The notes under the pieces are model-generated. The model was not told the origin of the DNA, did no database searches, and was given only the letters and a program-made list of their open reading frames with translations. Shown piece by piece: positions 25,707-31,396 of a stretch of 41,919 bases of DNA (position 1 is the stretch's first letter; the number at the start of each line of letters is the position of its first letter). This stretch comes from a virus, in the IMG/VR virus record IMGVR_UViG_3300034072_001485, positions 1 to 41,919 of that record; one strand, written 5' to 3'. The translations under genes and the position numbers were made by a program.

Positions 25707-25924
25707 TCTTAACCATCAAAATTTAAAACAATTTTTTCAGTTTACGCGCCTTACCGACGCTCAAATTGGCATTACAAGGGCACATACCGAAGTTATGGTA
25801 ACCCCAAGCGCGAATGTATGCAATCACACGTATTTTCATTTAGCTCCGCCGGGGCCCAAAATCAGGCGGCTGAAGCGTACCAAGACGGCTTACACGTATG
25901 GGTCGCATATCATGGGTGGTTAAG
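25707..25924. other. Gap upstream of the moron
   Basis: No gene is seen. The stretch next to 25706 is AT-rich and should hold the leftward promoter of the methyltransferase and acyltransferase pair, but no clear -35/-10 pair stands out. Confidence 0.35.
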
Positions 25925-26137
25925 TCAATGCGGTTGATTGGCGATATCGACCACCTGAGCGCCACGCTCGCTTAAGGTCTCGCAGGCCTTAGCCGCGATA
26001 TACAGATGATCGGCCATGACCGGCGTCGTCTGTTCTGCCGACTTCGCCAGGTGCACCAGCAGGCGGTAAAGCTGCGCCGCCGTCACATGGATATCCCTGC
26101 CCGCATTGTTCAGGTCCATCCGATCTACGCTATGCAT
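25925..26137 (-). CDS. Small SOS-linked protein, possible antirepressor
   Basis: A 70-aa unknown soluble protein, helical by composition (AAQLYRLLVHLAKSAEQ, YIAAKACETLSE). ATG 26137 is chosen because GGGG lies 9 nt upstream; the longer frame would start inside the LexA box. A promoter TTGCGA-N17-CATATG (26207-26179, minus) carries an alphaproteobacterial LexA box over its -10 and start. In phage 186 the LexA-controlled gene tum encodes an antirepressor that triggers induction. The role here is inferred from that parallel and from the repressor's lack of autocleavage residues; no sequence similarity to Tum is claimed. Confidence 0.6.
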   Translation of the reverse strand: MHSVDRMDLNNAGRDIHVTAAQLYRLLVHLAKSAEQTTPVMADHLYIAAKACETLSERGAQVVDIANQPH

Positions 26138-26164
26138 ACGCTTAATCCCCTCTCGCTCAAATGA

Positions 26165-26207
26165 GAACATATGCGGAACATATGAACGGGCAGAACGCGA
26201 ATCGCAA
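26165..26207 (-). promoter_or_regulatory. Leftward promoter with LexA box
   Basis: GAAC-ATATGCG-GAAC (26165-26179) fits the alphaproteobacterial LexA consensus GTTC-N7-GTTC read on the minus strand. It covers the -10 (CATATG, 26179-26184) and the expected start of transcription near 26172 of a promoter with -35 TTGCGA (26202-26207) at 17-bp spacing. Two more GAAC tetrads follow at 26184 and 26193. Confidence 0.7.
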
Positions 26208-26413
26208 GGGGTTTTATTCCTGACTTGTGGAATATAATCCTAAGCGCGCCGCGCTGTTGCCGGTAAGTCATACCCGATGCGCGCGCCGATAATTGAGGCA
26301 AACAACCGCCACGACATACCGAATTTATGAACGGCCCCGGCTGGTGTCAGCGCTTGCAAAAAGCGCGCAAATCGTGAAGATTTACGCGCATAAAATTGTA
26401 TGTATTTAGATAC
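26208..26413. other. Gap between the SOS-linked gene and the small-gene operon
   Basis: About 200 bp, moderately AT-rich, with no gene recognised. It probably contains the end of the leftward operon that finishes at 26414, but no clear terminator hairpin is seen. Confidence 0.35.
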
Positions 26414-26524
26414 TTACAACTTTCCTCTTTGCAGTTCCCGCCACAGATATGCAAGGCCCAGAACCACAGAAGGAATCCCGATCACTCCGACCGGCACAAG
26501 GATCAGCTCGAGCACGGCGGTCAT
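26414..26524 (-). CDS. 36-aa membrane peptide
   Basis: A short frame with one hydrophobic span (about 4-28, LELILVPVGVIGIPSVVLGL) and a basic end (WRELQRGKL). Its ATG overlaps the stop of the upstream gene as ATGA, which argues that it is translated. It is the last of six overlapping leftward genes. Function unknown. Confidence 0.55.
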   Translation of the reverse strand: MTAVLELILVPVGVIGIPSVVLGLAYLWRELQRGKL

Positions 26525-27096
26525 AACGGATTCCCCAGTTCGTTCTTATAAAGCGCCTCCCATTCCGCGCGCGTTTCGGGCGGCGGCGGGGCAAAGGGGC
26601 CGGGCCCTAAGTGTGCAAAGAAATCACGACGGGCCTGTGCTTCTCTGTCACGGAAGGTCTGTAATATTCGCGCTCTGAAATCCTGATCTGACTCGCCATC
26701 GGCGCGCGTGACCGCGTTAAGTTCACCCAGCCGATCGAGGGTTTCACCTGACGCCAACGGAATTTTGGGGAAGGCGTCGGGCTGACGAGAGAAAGACTTG
26801 ATCCCCGCCGGAGGTTCTATCTTCGGGCCGAATTCGTAGTCACTAATCGAGCACGGCAGGTCTGAGCCGATCTGCATGACGCTGCTGGCCGCAGGCCCAT
26901 CCTTGGAAATGATGACCAAGGCGGGCTCCCACATCTCATAGCCTCGGTCGCTCACCCAATAAAGGCCGGTCGTTTCCGGCACAAACGGCGGCGGTGGGTT
27001 GGCACAGTCGGGGCACCATACCTCTTCTGGCGTGGCGCAGGGGTCTGCACCGGGCTCAGTCACTCGGCGCGTGTCGTGACAGCGGGCACAGGTCAT
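26521..27096 (-). CDS. Unknown protein with N-terminal zinc ribbon
   Basis: A 191-aa protein opening MTCARCH, with a second pair CPDC (Cys3, Cys6, Cys28, Cys31) that forms a likely zinc ribbon. The middle part is unremarkable; the C-terminal ~70 residues are charged and helical (GESDQDFRARILQTFRDRE) with a Pro-rich stretch. ATG 27096 overlaps the upstream stop (TGATG); the GTG one codon earlier is less likely. Zinc-ribbon proteins of this kind often bind nucleic acid, but no function can be assigned. Confidence 0.75.
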   Translation of the reverse strand: MTCARCHDTRRVTEPGADPCATPEEVWCPDCANPPPPFVPETTGLYWVSDRGYEMWEPALVIISKDGPAASSVMQIGSDLPCSISDYEFGPKIEPPAGIKSFSRQPDAFPKIPLASGETLDRLGELNAVTRADGESDQDFRARILQTFRDREAQARRDFFAHLGPGPFAPPPPETRAEWEALYKNELGNPL

Positions 27097-27185
27097 CACA
27101 GCACAGCCGCGACAAGCATGAGGATCGCGCAGGCCACGAAGGGCCAGAACGCGACCAGATAGTCGGTGAAGGTCGGACGGTACAT
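27096..27185 (-). CDS. 29-aa membrane peptide
   Basis: A frame starting MYRPTFTDYL, followed by a single hydrophobic span (VAFWPFVACAILMLVAAVL). Both ends overlap neighbours by one base (TGATG at each junction), so it fits a translationally coupled chain. Function unknown. Confidence 0.55.
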   Translation of the reverse strand: MYRPTFTDYLVAFWPFVACAILMLVAAVL

Positions 27186-27544
27186 CAGCGATACCCCGTG
27201 AGTGCGATGGCGATCGAGAGGCCGATCAGGCCCTTGATCCACGGCATGAGGTTGACCGGCCGGGGGCGGTCTTCGCCCATCTCGATGCGCACCGGGCGCG
27301 GGGCCGGGCCGCGCAGCTCAGACGACGGCAGGTAGGCGCAGGCGCGGGCCTTGGTCCGCAAGGCCTCACGAAACGCCGGGTCTTTGGTGCAGCGTTCCGC
27401 AGCGGCCATCAGCTTCGCGGCCAGCCGCTCACGCCGCAGCCACTCAGACTTCCCCACGCGGCGGGCTTCCTGAAGCAGGATCAGTTGGCCGGGCTTGCGC
27501 ACCGGCTGCATCATTGGGGTGTTGAGGGTGATGGGATAGGACAT
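27185..27544 (-). CDS. Unknown basic protein with C-terminal membrane span
   Basis: A 119-aa protein with a strongly basic helical middle (SEWLRRERLAAKLMAAAERC) and one hydrophobic span near the C-terminus (about 100-116, WIKGLIGLSIAIALTGY). The topology suggests a tail-anchored inner-membrane protein facing the cytoplasm. Coupled by TGATG overlaps on both sides. No family recognised. Confidence 0.7.
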   Translation of the reverse strand: MSYPITLNTPMMQPVRKPGQLILLQEARRVGKSEWLRRERLAAKLMAAAERCTKDPAFREALRTKARACAYLPSSELRGPAPRPVRIEMGEDRPRPVNLMPWIKGLIGLSIAIALTGYR

Positions 27545-27909
27545 CAGGCCTGCCCTCCCCGGTTCTTGAGTGACTCAGAAAGCAGCGCAGCGCCGTCTAC
27601 CGGTTTTTCGCCTCGTTCGACGCAACACGCTTCGCATTGGCAGACGTGGCCAGACGCCTTTTTATAGGCTCTGTAACCCGCTTCGAGTGCGGACCGCATG
27701 CCCATTTTGATAATCGGCGATAACACCCCGCCGCCGCGCATCGTCGAATGATGCGATATCGACCAGAAGCCGTGGAAGATGAAGCCGCCTTCGGCATCCG
27801 CTTCAACCGCATCCCTGAGCATGTTGTTGACCGCATCGACCACGTCTTCGGGGACATTGGCCGGGATTTCAATGACGCGCTTAACCGGCGCGGGATTGAG
27901 GCCCTCCAT
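27544..27909 (-). CDS. Unknown protein with Cys cluster
   Basis: A 121-aa protein. An N-terminal helical part (PEDVVDAVNNMLRDAVEAD), a central FIFHGFWSISHHS segment, and a late HVCQCEACC cluster that could hold metal. No family recognised. ATG 27909 overlaps the upstream TetR-like stop. Confidence 0.7.
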   Translation of the reverse strand: MEGLNPAPVKRVIEIPANVPEDVVDAVNNMLRDAVEADAEGGFIFHGFWSISHHSTMRGGGVLSPIIKMGMRSALEAGYRAYKKASGHVCQCEACCVERGEKPVDGAALLSESLKNRGGQA

Positions 27910-28232
27910 CACGCGGCCTCCGACTGGGCTTCGGTGCGCAGGATGTTGACCGGGTCATGACCTTTGAGCGTCAGGTACTGCCACAGGATGCGGCCCTGTT
28001 CCGCCGTCACCGGCGGGTGGCCGAAGATTTCGGCGTACAGCGCATCCTTGGTTTTCCAGAAGGTGAAGAACGCGCCGGTCGTATATCCGGCATCGCCCGC
28101 GATATCGCGGATCGTGGTGGCGACATAGCCGCGGCGTTGAAAGTGGCGCTTAGCCGTTTCCAGCAGATCGCGGCGCGTCTTCTGCTTTTTGGTGGCGCGC
28201 GGCCCAAGGCCGATAGAGGTGATGGTTTGCAA
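27909..28232 (-). CDS. TetR-like HTH protein without ligand domain
   Basis: A 107-aa protein whose residues 18-66 form a TetR N-terminal HTH (RRDLLETAKRHFQRRGYVAT, then TIRDIAGDAGYTTGAFF and the closing FWKTKDALYAEIF). Only ~40 residues follow, so the usual C-terminal ligand and dimer domain (about 120 aa) is missing. The start is uncertain; TTG 28232 is preferred because GGGAG lies 8 nt upstream, while GTG 28274 has no ribosome site. A perfect palindrome (28243-28262) overlaps its ribosome site, as expected of an autoregulator. It heads the chain of six overlapping small genes. Confidence 0.75.
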   Translation of the reverse strand: MQTITSIGLGPRATKKQKTRRDLLETAKRHFQRRGYVATTIRDIAGDAGYTTGAFFTFWKTKDALYAEIFGHPPVTAEQGRILWQYLTLKGHDPVNILRTEAQSEAA

Positions 28233-28242
28233 GGTGTAATCT

Positions 28243-28262
28243 CCCGTAACAGTGGTTACGGG
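28243..28262. promoter_or_regulatory. Perfect palindrome, probable operator of the TetR-like gene
   Basis: CCCGTAAC-AGTG-GTTACGGG has perfect 8-bp arms. It lies between the promoter at 28301 and the TTG start at 28232, covering the upstream half of the ribosome site. Size and place fit a TetR operator; an mRNA hairpin that masks the ribosome site is an alternative. Confidence 0.6.
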
Positions 28263-28276
28263 GTCAGAAATCACCG

Positions 28277-28331
28277 TTTTGGTATATTCGTCAAGTTTAA
28301 ATTATACCAGTATGCCATTTTTTATACCGTT
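28277..28331 (-). promoter_or_regulatory. Leftward promoter with repressor-type boxes
   Basis: An extended -10 (TGG-TATAAT on the minus strand; hexamer at 28301-28306) points at the TetR-like operon. Three TATACC/GGTATA boxes (28277-28288, 28300-28310, 28318-28331) surround it and resemble those upstream of the repressor gene, so the phage repressor probably controls this promoter. Confidence 0.55.
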
Positions 28332-28968
28332 ATGCCTCGACCCTCAGCAGAATCGGGTACACCCCTTCCTGATCCATGAGGGGGATGTATTCGCGCTTTT
28401 CAACGAAGACCGACAGGCCGTCTTCGCTGCGGCCCTCGTAACGGTAGCACTCGATATGTGAGGCGGAGGTGCGGGTATAGATGCGCACGATATAGCCACC
28501 GCCGCGCATCTTGATCACAACCGGCTGGTTGCGTTTCGGGGGGCGTCCAAGGCTATAGACCACCACCTGACCCGTTTCAAACACCGGGGCGACGTCTTCG
28601 TTGACGATCTGCATGACGCGGGCGTTCTGATCGAAAAGCGATTGCAGATCAACGCTAAGACCAGAGGTGGCCGGGGCGGAAAACCCAAGCGAAGCAGTCC
28701 GCGCAGGCGCTTTTGAAGGCGCGTCGAACATCGGTTCACCGGCTTCGACCGCCTCGGCTTCGGCCAGCAGATCCTCGCGCCGGAAGCCCAGGGCCTCGGC
28801 CAGTTGCGCCTGAGTATCTTCTTTTAAGATGACGGCGCGCTCACCTTTTTCGTAACGCGCCCAGGTGGCCTGAGTGGTGCCGAGATTATCGGAGGCCTCA
28901 TTCTGGTTCATGTCGGCCTTTTTGCGCAGCCGATAGAGTGCCCGCCCTAAAACCTTCTGCCTGTCCAT
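28330..28968 (-). CDS. Prophage repressor, XRE HTH with degenerate S24 domain
   Basis: The 212-aa lysogeny repressor has an N-terminal XRE HTH (about 5-45, MNQNEASDNLGTTQATWARY) and a C-terminal LexA/CI-type fold (about 115-212). The position equivalent to the catalytic Ser in D-S-M-x-P reads E-D-V-A-P (Asp125), and the catalytic Lys position reads Arg162 (YIVRIYT). An Ala-Gly pair (76-77) remains in the linker, but RecA-stimulated self-cleavage looks impossible. ATG 28968 is preferred (AGAGGT just upstream); the longer frame lacks the family start. It is read leftward, away from the early rightward operon. Confidence 0.85.
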   Translation of the reverse strand: MDRQKVLGRALYRLRKKADMNQNEASDNLGTTQATWARYEKGERAVILKEDTQAQLAEALGFRREDLLAEAEAVEAGEPMFDAPSKAPARTASLGFSAPATSGLSVDLQSLFDQNARVMQIVNEDVAPVFETGQVVVYSLGRPPKRNQPVVIKMRGGGYIVRIYTRTSASHIECYRYEGRSEDGLSVFVEKREYIPLMDQEGVYPILLRVEA

Positions 28969-28979
28969 ACCTCTGCGCT

Positions 28980-28999
28980 CCCGACGAATTGACGTCGGG
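28980..28999. promoter_or_regulatory. Inverted repeat before the repressor start
   Basis: CCCGACG-N6-CGTCGGG has perfect 7-bp arms and lies 12 bp before the repressor ATG. It could be an operator or a hairpin in the repressor leader that adjusts its translation. Confidence 0.5.
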
Positions 29000-29020
29000 T
29001 GACCATGAAAGGCCTGCGCG

Positions 29021-29104
29021 GTATGGTATATCGCCGGAATGTTCACTTTTCATAAACCATTTCCGTTGACATTTATACCAAATCAGACGCGGTTTATACC
29101 AAAT
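29021..29104. promoter_or_regulatory. Repressor operator region with paired TTTATACCAAAT repeats
   Basis: TTTATACCAAAT occurs at 29072-29083 and 29093-29104, 21 bp apart (two helical turns), with a related GGTATA box at 29025-29030. Read on the minus strand, each repeat contains TGG-TATAAA, an extended -10, so operators and leftward repressor promoters overlap. On the plus strand TTGACA (29066-29071) may be part of the rightward early promoter, though no well-spaced -10 is seen. Confidence 0.6.
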
Positions 29105-29126
29105 TCTCACAAAACACGAATCACCC

Positions 29127-29483
29127 ATGCGGATGAGCATCGAACCTTACCAGAATAGAAAGCCGCCGCGCTGCAAAGCGGACCTGTGGCGTGTGCAAAA
29201 TCGCCTGACGCTGGCCGAAATGGCGGCTGGGGCGAAGGTCTCTCAGCCCGAACTGACGCGCTGCTTCCATCCGGTTGAACATCCGAAGTGGCGCAAGGCC
29301 AGCCTGCGCATTCGGGAGCGCATCCGCGATTTCACCGGAGGCGAAGTCGGCCTGTATGACTGGCCGGAACGGCCCGCCGGTAACCTTAACCCACCCCTCC
29401 CTGAGCCTACGGGTGGTCACTGCCCGTCCGCGCGTTCGAGCCGCGCGGACGGGACTTTTTCCGACATGAAAGGAGCCGCGTGA
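29127..29483 (+). CDS. Small HTH protein, first gene of the rightward operon
   Basis: A 118-aa protein with an HTH-like segment (about 26-48, RLTLAEMAAGAKVSQPELTR), followed by basic helices (KASLRIRERIRDF). The C-terminal ~40 residues are Pro/Ser-rich. Position opposite the repressor is that of Cro/Cox/Apl in P2-like phages, so it probably acts in the lytic switch and perhaps in excision. It starts at ATG 29127 or 29133; neither has a clear ribosome site. Its 3' part contains a terminator-like hairpin (29423-29460). Confidence 0.65.
   Translation: MRMSIEPYQNRKPPRCKADLWRVQNRLTLAEMAAGAKVSQPELTRCFHPVEHPKWRKASLRIRERIRDFTGGEVGLYDWPERPAGNLNPPLPEPTGGHCPSARSSRADGTFSDMKGAA
29423..29460 (+). terminator. 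Terminator-like hairpin inside the 3' end of the HTH gene
   Basis: Perfect 12-bp GC-rich arms (CCCGTCCGCGCG at 29423-29434 and its complement at 29442-29453) with a 7-nt loop are followed by ACTTTTT. It lies before the stop codon at 29481, so translation of the HTH gene would disrupt it. This could attenuate the early operon according to translation. Confidence 0.65.
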
Positions 29484-29617
29484 TGCGCCCTACCTTGGTT
29501 CTGTTGATTATCTTCGCAGCCCTGAACGTCGCGGTGGCCGCGTCCGAACACGATTGGAGTGAGGTCGCCGGATGGGTCTCAGTCATCGTCATGGCATTGG
29601 GACAGGGGAGTAAGTAA
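29483..29617 (+). CDS. 44-aa membrane or secreted peptide
   Basis: A short frame with a hydrophobic N-terminus (LVLLIIFAALNVAVAAS) like a signal peptide or membrane span, then a short polar part and a second hydrophobic stretch (VSVIVMAL). GGAG precedes it, and its ATG overlaps the stop of the HTH gene (TGATG). Function unknown; a superinfection-exclusion peptide is one possibility. Confidence 0.55.
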   Translation: MRPTLVLLIIFAALNVAVAASEHDWSEVAGWVSVIVMALGQGSK

Positions 29618-29619
29618 CT

Positions 29620-30468
29620 ATGCAAATCTATCTGATTTCAGGACGCTTAGTCGTCGCCAAAGATGCCGCCGATGCGCGCGCCAAAACCGGCGTGGCGTAT
29701 AAGGACAGCGTCATGAACCTCACGCACAAGCTTAAGGCCCTGTGCCAGCAGGTACTCGGGGACAAGGTTTTCATCGGGTGCGACACCGTGGGCGTGCAGG
29801 CCCTGCGGCGCGAAGAAGAAGAACACGCGCACACCCGCCGCCTGCTGGAAGAACAGAGCGCCAGCTATCGCGAGTTGTTCGACAAGCATCAGAAGCTCAG
29901 CAACGAGATGATCGTTGCCAATGGGCGGGTGGCCGCGCTGGAGAAGGACGTAACGGATCAGGCGAGGACTATCCGGGACCGGAATAGCGCCTTGGAGGAT
30001 GCAAGTTCTGTCAACCTCAAGCTCAGCGGTCGGCTCGAGCGCGCGGAAGCGGCATTGGTTGAGGCCCGCGCCGAGATTGAACGCCTGCAAGTCCAAATCA
30101 AGAGCACCGTATTCGTCGGCCCAGAGACCGCCCCTCCCCTGACGGCCGATGAGCTGGGCCAGAAACTCATTGAGTTTGCGAAGACCTCGCCGTCACCAGA
30201 GGGAGATGAGACGCCGCTGTCACTGGACACCCTCCCCGCCGGGGCCGTCACCCTAGCCCTATCGCCGATCTCTGAGAAGCACGGCAGGGCCGTCATGCAA
30301 CTGCTCGATCTGGGGCACAACCCGGATGAGGTGGTGCAGGAAATCAATGCCCGCCTGCCGCGCAACGACCACATCACCACGGGGCTGGTCAAAAAGATCA
30401 AAGTCGAGATGACGCAGTACCTGCACGCGCTCAACCGCGCCACCCTCAACAAAGCCAAGCGAGCCTGA
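29620..30468 (+). CDS. Unknown coiled-coil protein
   Basis: A 282-aa protein. The N-terminal ~60 residues are mixed, residues about 65-160 form a long coiled coil (REEEEHAHTRRLLEEQSASY and following heptads), then an acidic Pro-rich linker and a helical C-terminal domain (about 205-282, LSPISEKHGRAVMQLLDLGH...). It begins after GGGGAG, 2 bp past the 44-aa peptide. No family recognised; a DNA-associated structural role is possible but unproved. Confidence 0.7.
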   Translation: MQIYLISGRLVVAKDAADARAKTGVAYKDSVMNLTHKLKALCQQVLGDKVFIGCDTVGVQALRREEEEHAHTRRLLEEQSASYRELFDKHQKLSNEMIVANGRVAALEKDVTDQARTIRDRNSALEDASSVNLKLSGRLERAEAALVEARAEIERLQVQIKSTVFVGPETAPPLTADELGQKLIEFAKTSPSPEGDETPLSLDTLPAGAVTLALSPISEKHGRAVMQLLDLGHNPDEVVQEINARLPRNDHITTGLVKKIKVEMTQYLHALNRATLNKAKRA

Positions 30469-30470
30469 TC

Positions 30471-31019
30471 ATGAGCCAGTTTCACCCTGCTGACGCCTCC
30501 AACTTTGCCCGGCTGTGCATGACGGCCATGGCCACCAAATCTACCCCGGCCCAGATCAAAAAGGCCGCTGGCGATGCCAAGCGCGCGCACCTGCCGCCGC
30601 AGAATGCCGGGCTATATACCGGTCTGGTCAAGATGGCGTCGGAATGCGGCATCACGGCCTCTGACCGGTTGATCGTCGCTCAGGCCGCCTATGCCGTGGC
30701 CATGGATCTGCTGATTAACGTTGCCGCATTTTCACAGCGTGCCAACCTCGAAGCCGCCGTCAGCGCGGCCAGCCACCGCCTTGCCCCACCCTCTCCTCCC
30801 TGTGCGAAGCATGGGGAGGTGGCCGTCGAAGACGGACGGAGGGGGCGCAGCGTAGCGAGCACACGCAGCCTAAACGGCTATGTGCGCGACGATGACGACG
30901 GCGATGATGATCCGGAACCGCCCTCACCCTACCCCAGCCATGCCGCCCGCGCCGCCATCGCCAATGTGCTGGATGAGCAGGAGGAAACCCGCCGCGCCCT
31001 GACCGGAGCCGCCGCGTGA
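30471..31019 (+). CDS. Unknown protein carrying an in-frame palindromic insert
   Basis: A 182-aa protein with a helical N-terminal domain (about 5-105, FARLCMTAMATKSTPAQIKK, SDRLIVAQAAYAVAMDLLIN). Residues about 105-125 are encoded by a GC-rich double-hairpin element (30787-30850) that reads through in frame. A very acidic stretch (RDDDDGDDDPE) and a short helical end follow. No family recognised. The stop overlaps the ogr GTG. Confidence 0.7.
   Translation: MSQFHPADASNFARLCMTAMATKSTPAQIKKAAGDAKRAHLPPQNAGLYTGLVKMASECGITASDRLIVAQAAYAVAMDLLINVAAFSQRANLEAAVSAASHRLAPPSPPCAKHGEVAVEDGRRGRSVASTRSLNGYVRDDDDGDDDPEPPSPYPSHAARAAIANVLDEQEETRRALTGAAA
30787..30850. repeat. GC-rich double-hairpin element inside a gene
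   Basis: CTCCCTGTGC-GAA-GCATGGGGAG (30796-30818) and CCGTC-GAA-GACGG (30823-30835) form two adjacent stems, then GGAGGGGGCGC follows. I associate this build (CTCCC stem, second stem, GGAGGGGG) with interspersed repeats of Caulobacterales genomes; a genome search would be needed to confirm. Confidence 0.5.
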
Positions 31020-31309
31020 CCACCCAAGGGCCCAGCTTCCCGTGCCCCCGCTGCGGCTCTCAGTCGCGGGCGCGCACATCGACCGAAGAAACCCACCTTT
31101 TGCGGACGCTGTATTACCAATGCCAAAACCTCCACTGCGGCCACACATGGGTGGCACACCTCAGTTTCGTTCGCACCCTCTCGCCTTCGGCCTTTGGCCC
31201 GGTCGAGCCCGAAGGCCGGATGCGTAAGCCGCCCCCGGATCAACGCCCCGACCGTGGCATAGACCCGCTGACCCTGCCCTTCGCCGAAACGCGCGCCCCA
31301 GCGGGCTAA
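31016..31309 (+). CDS. ogr: Late-gene activator, Ogr/Delta family
   Basis: The 97-aa zinc-finger protein switches on late genes by binding upstream dyads and contacting RNA polymerase. The four Cys (10, 13, 36, 41) have the spacing C-x2-C-x22-C-x4-C, the same as P2 Ogr as I recall it, and the segments ARTS and YYQCQNLHC match the P2 ARTS and HQCQNVNC blocks. The C-terminal ~45 residues are a Pro-rich tail. GTG start overlaps the upstream stop. In P2 ogr follows D; here it lies in the early rightward operon, upstream of the primase, which would place it under early control. Confidence 0.93.
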   Translation: MTTQGPSFPCPRCGSQSRARTSTEETHLLRTLYYQCQNLHCGHTWVAHLSFVRTLSPSAFGPVEPEGRMRKPPPDQRPDRGIDPLTLPFAETRAPAG

Positions 31310-31396
31310 GGCCCCAACCGACCACCCCGAAAACACCCCAACGCGGCCCACCCGAAGCCGCGAACGCCATAACTTTACCCAAAGGTTCAGACCCCC

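Noticed and set aside
26400-26678. Plus-strand frame of 92 codons
   Set aside because: Opposite two better-supported leftward genes with coupled starts and stops; no ribosome site.
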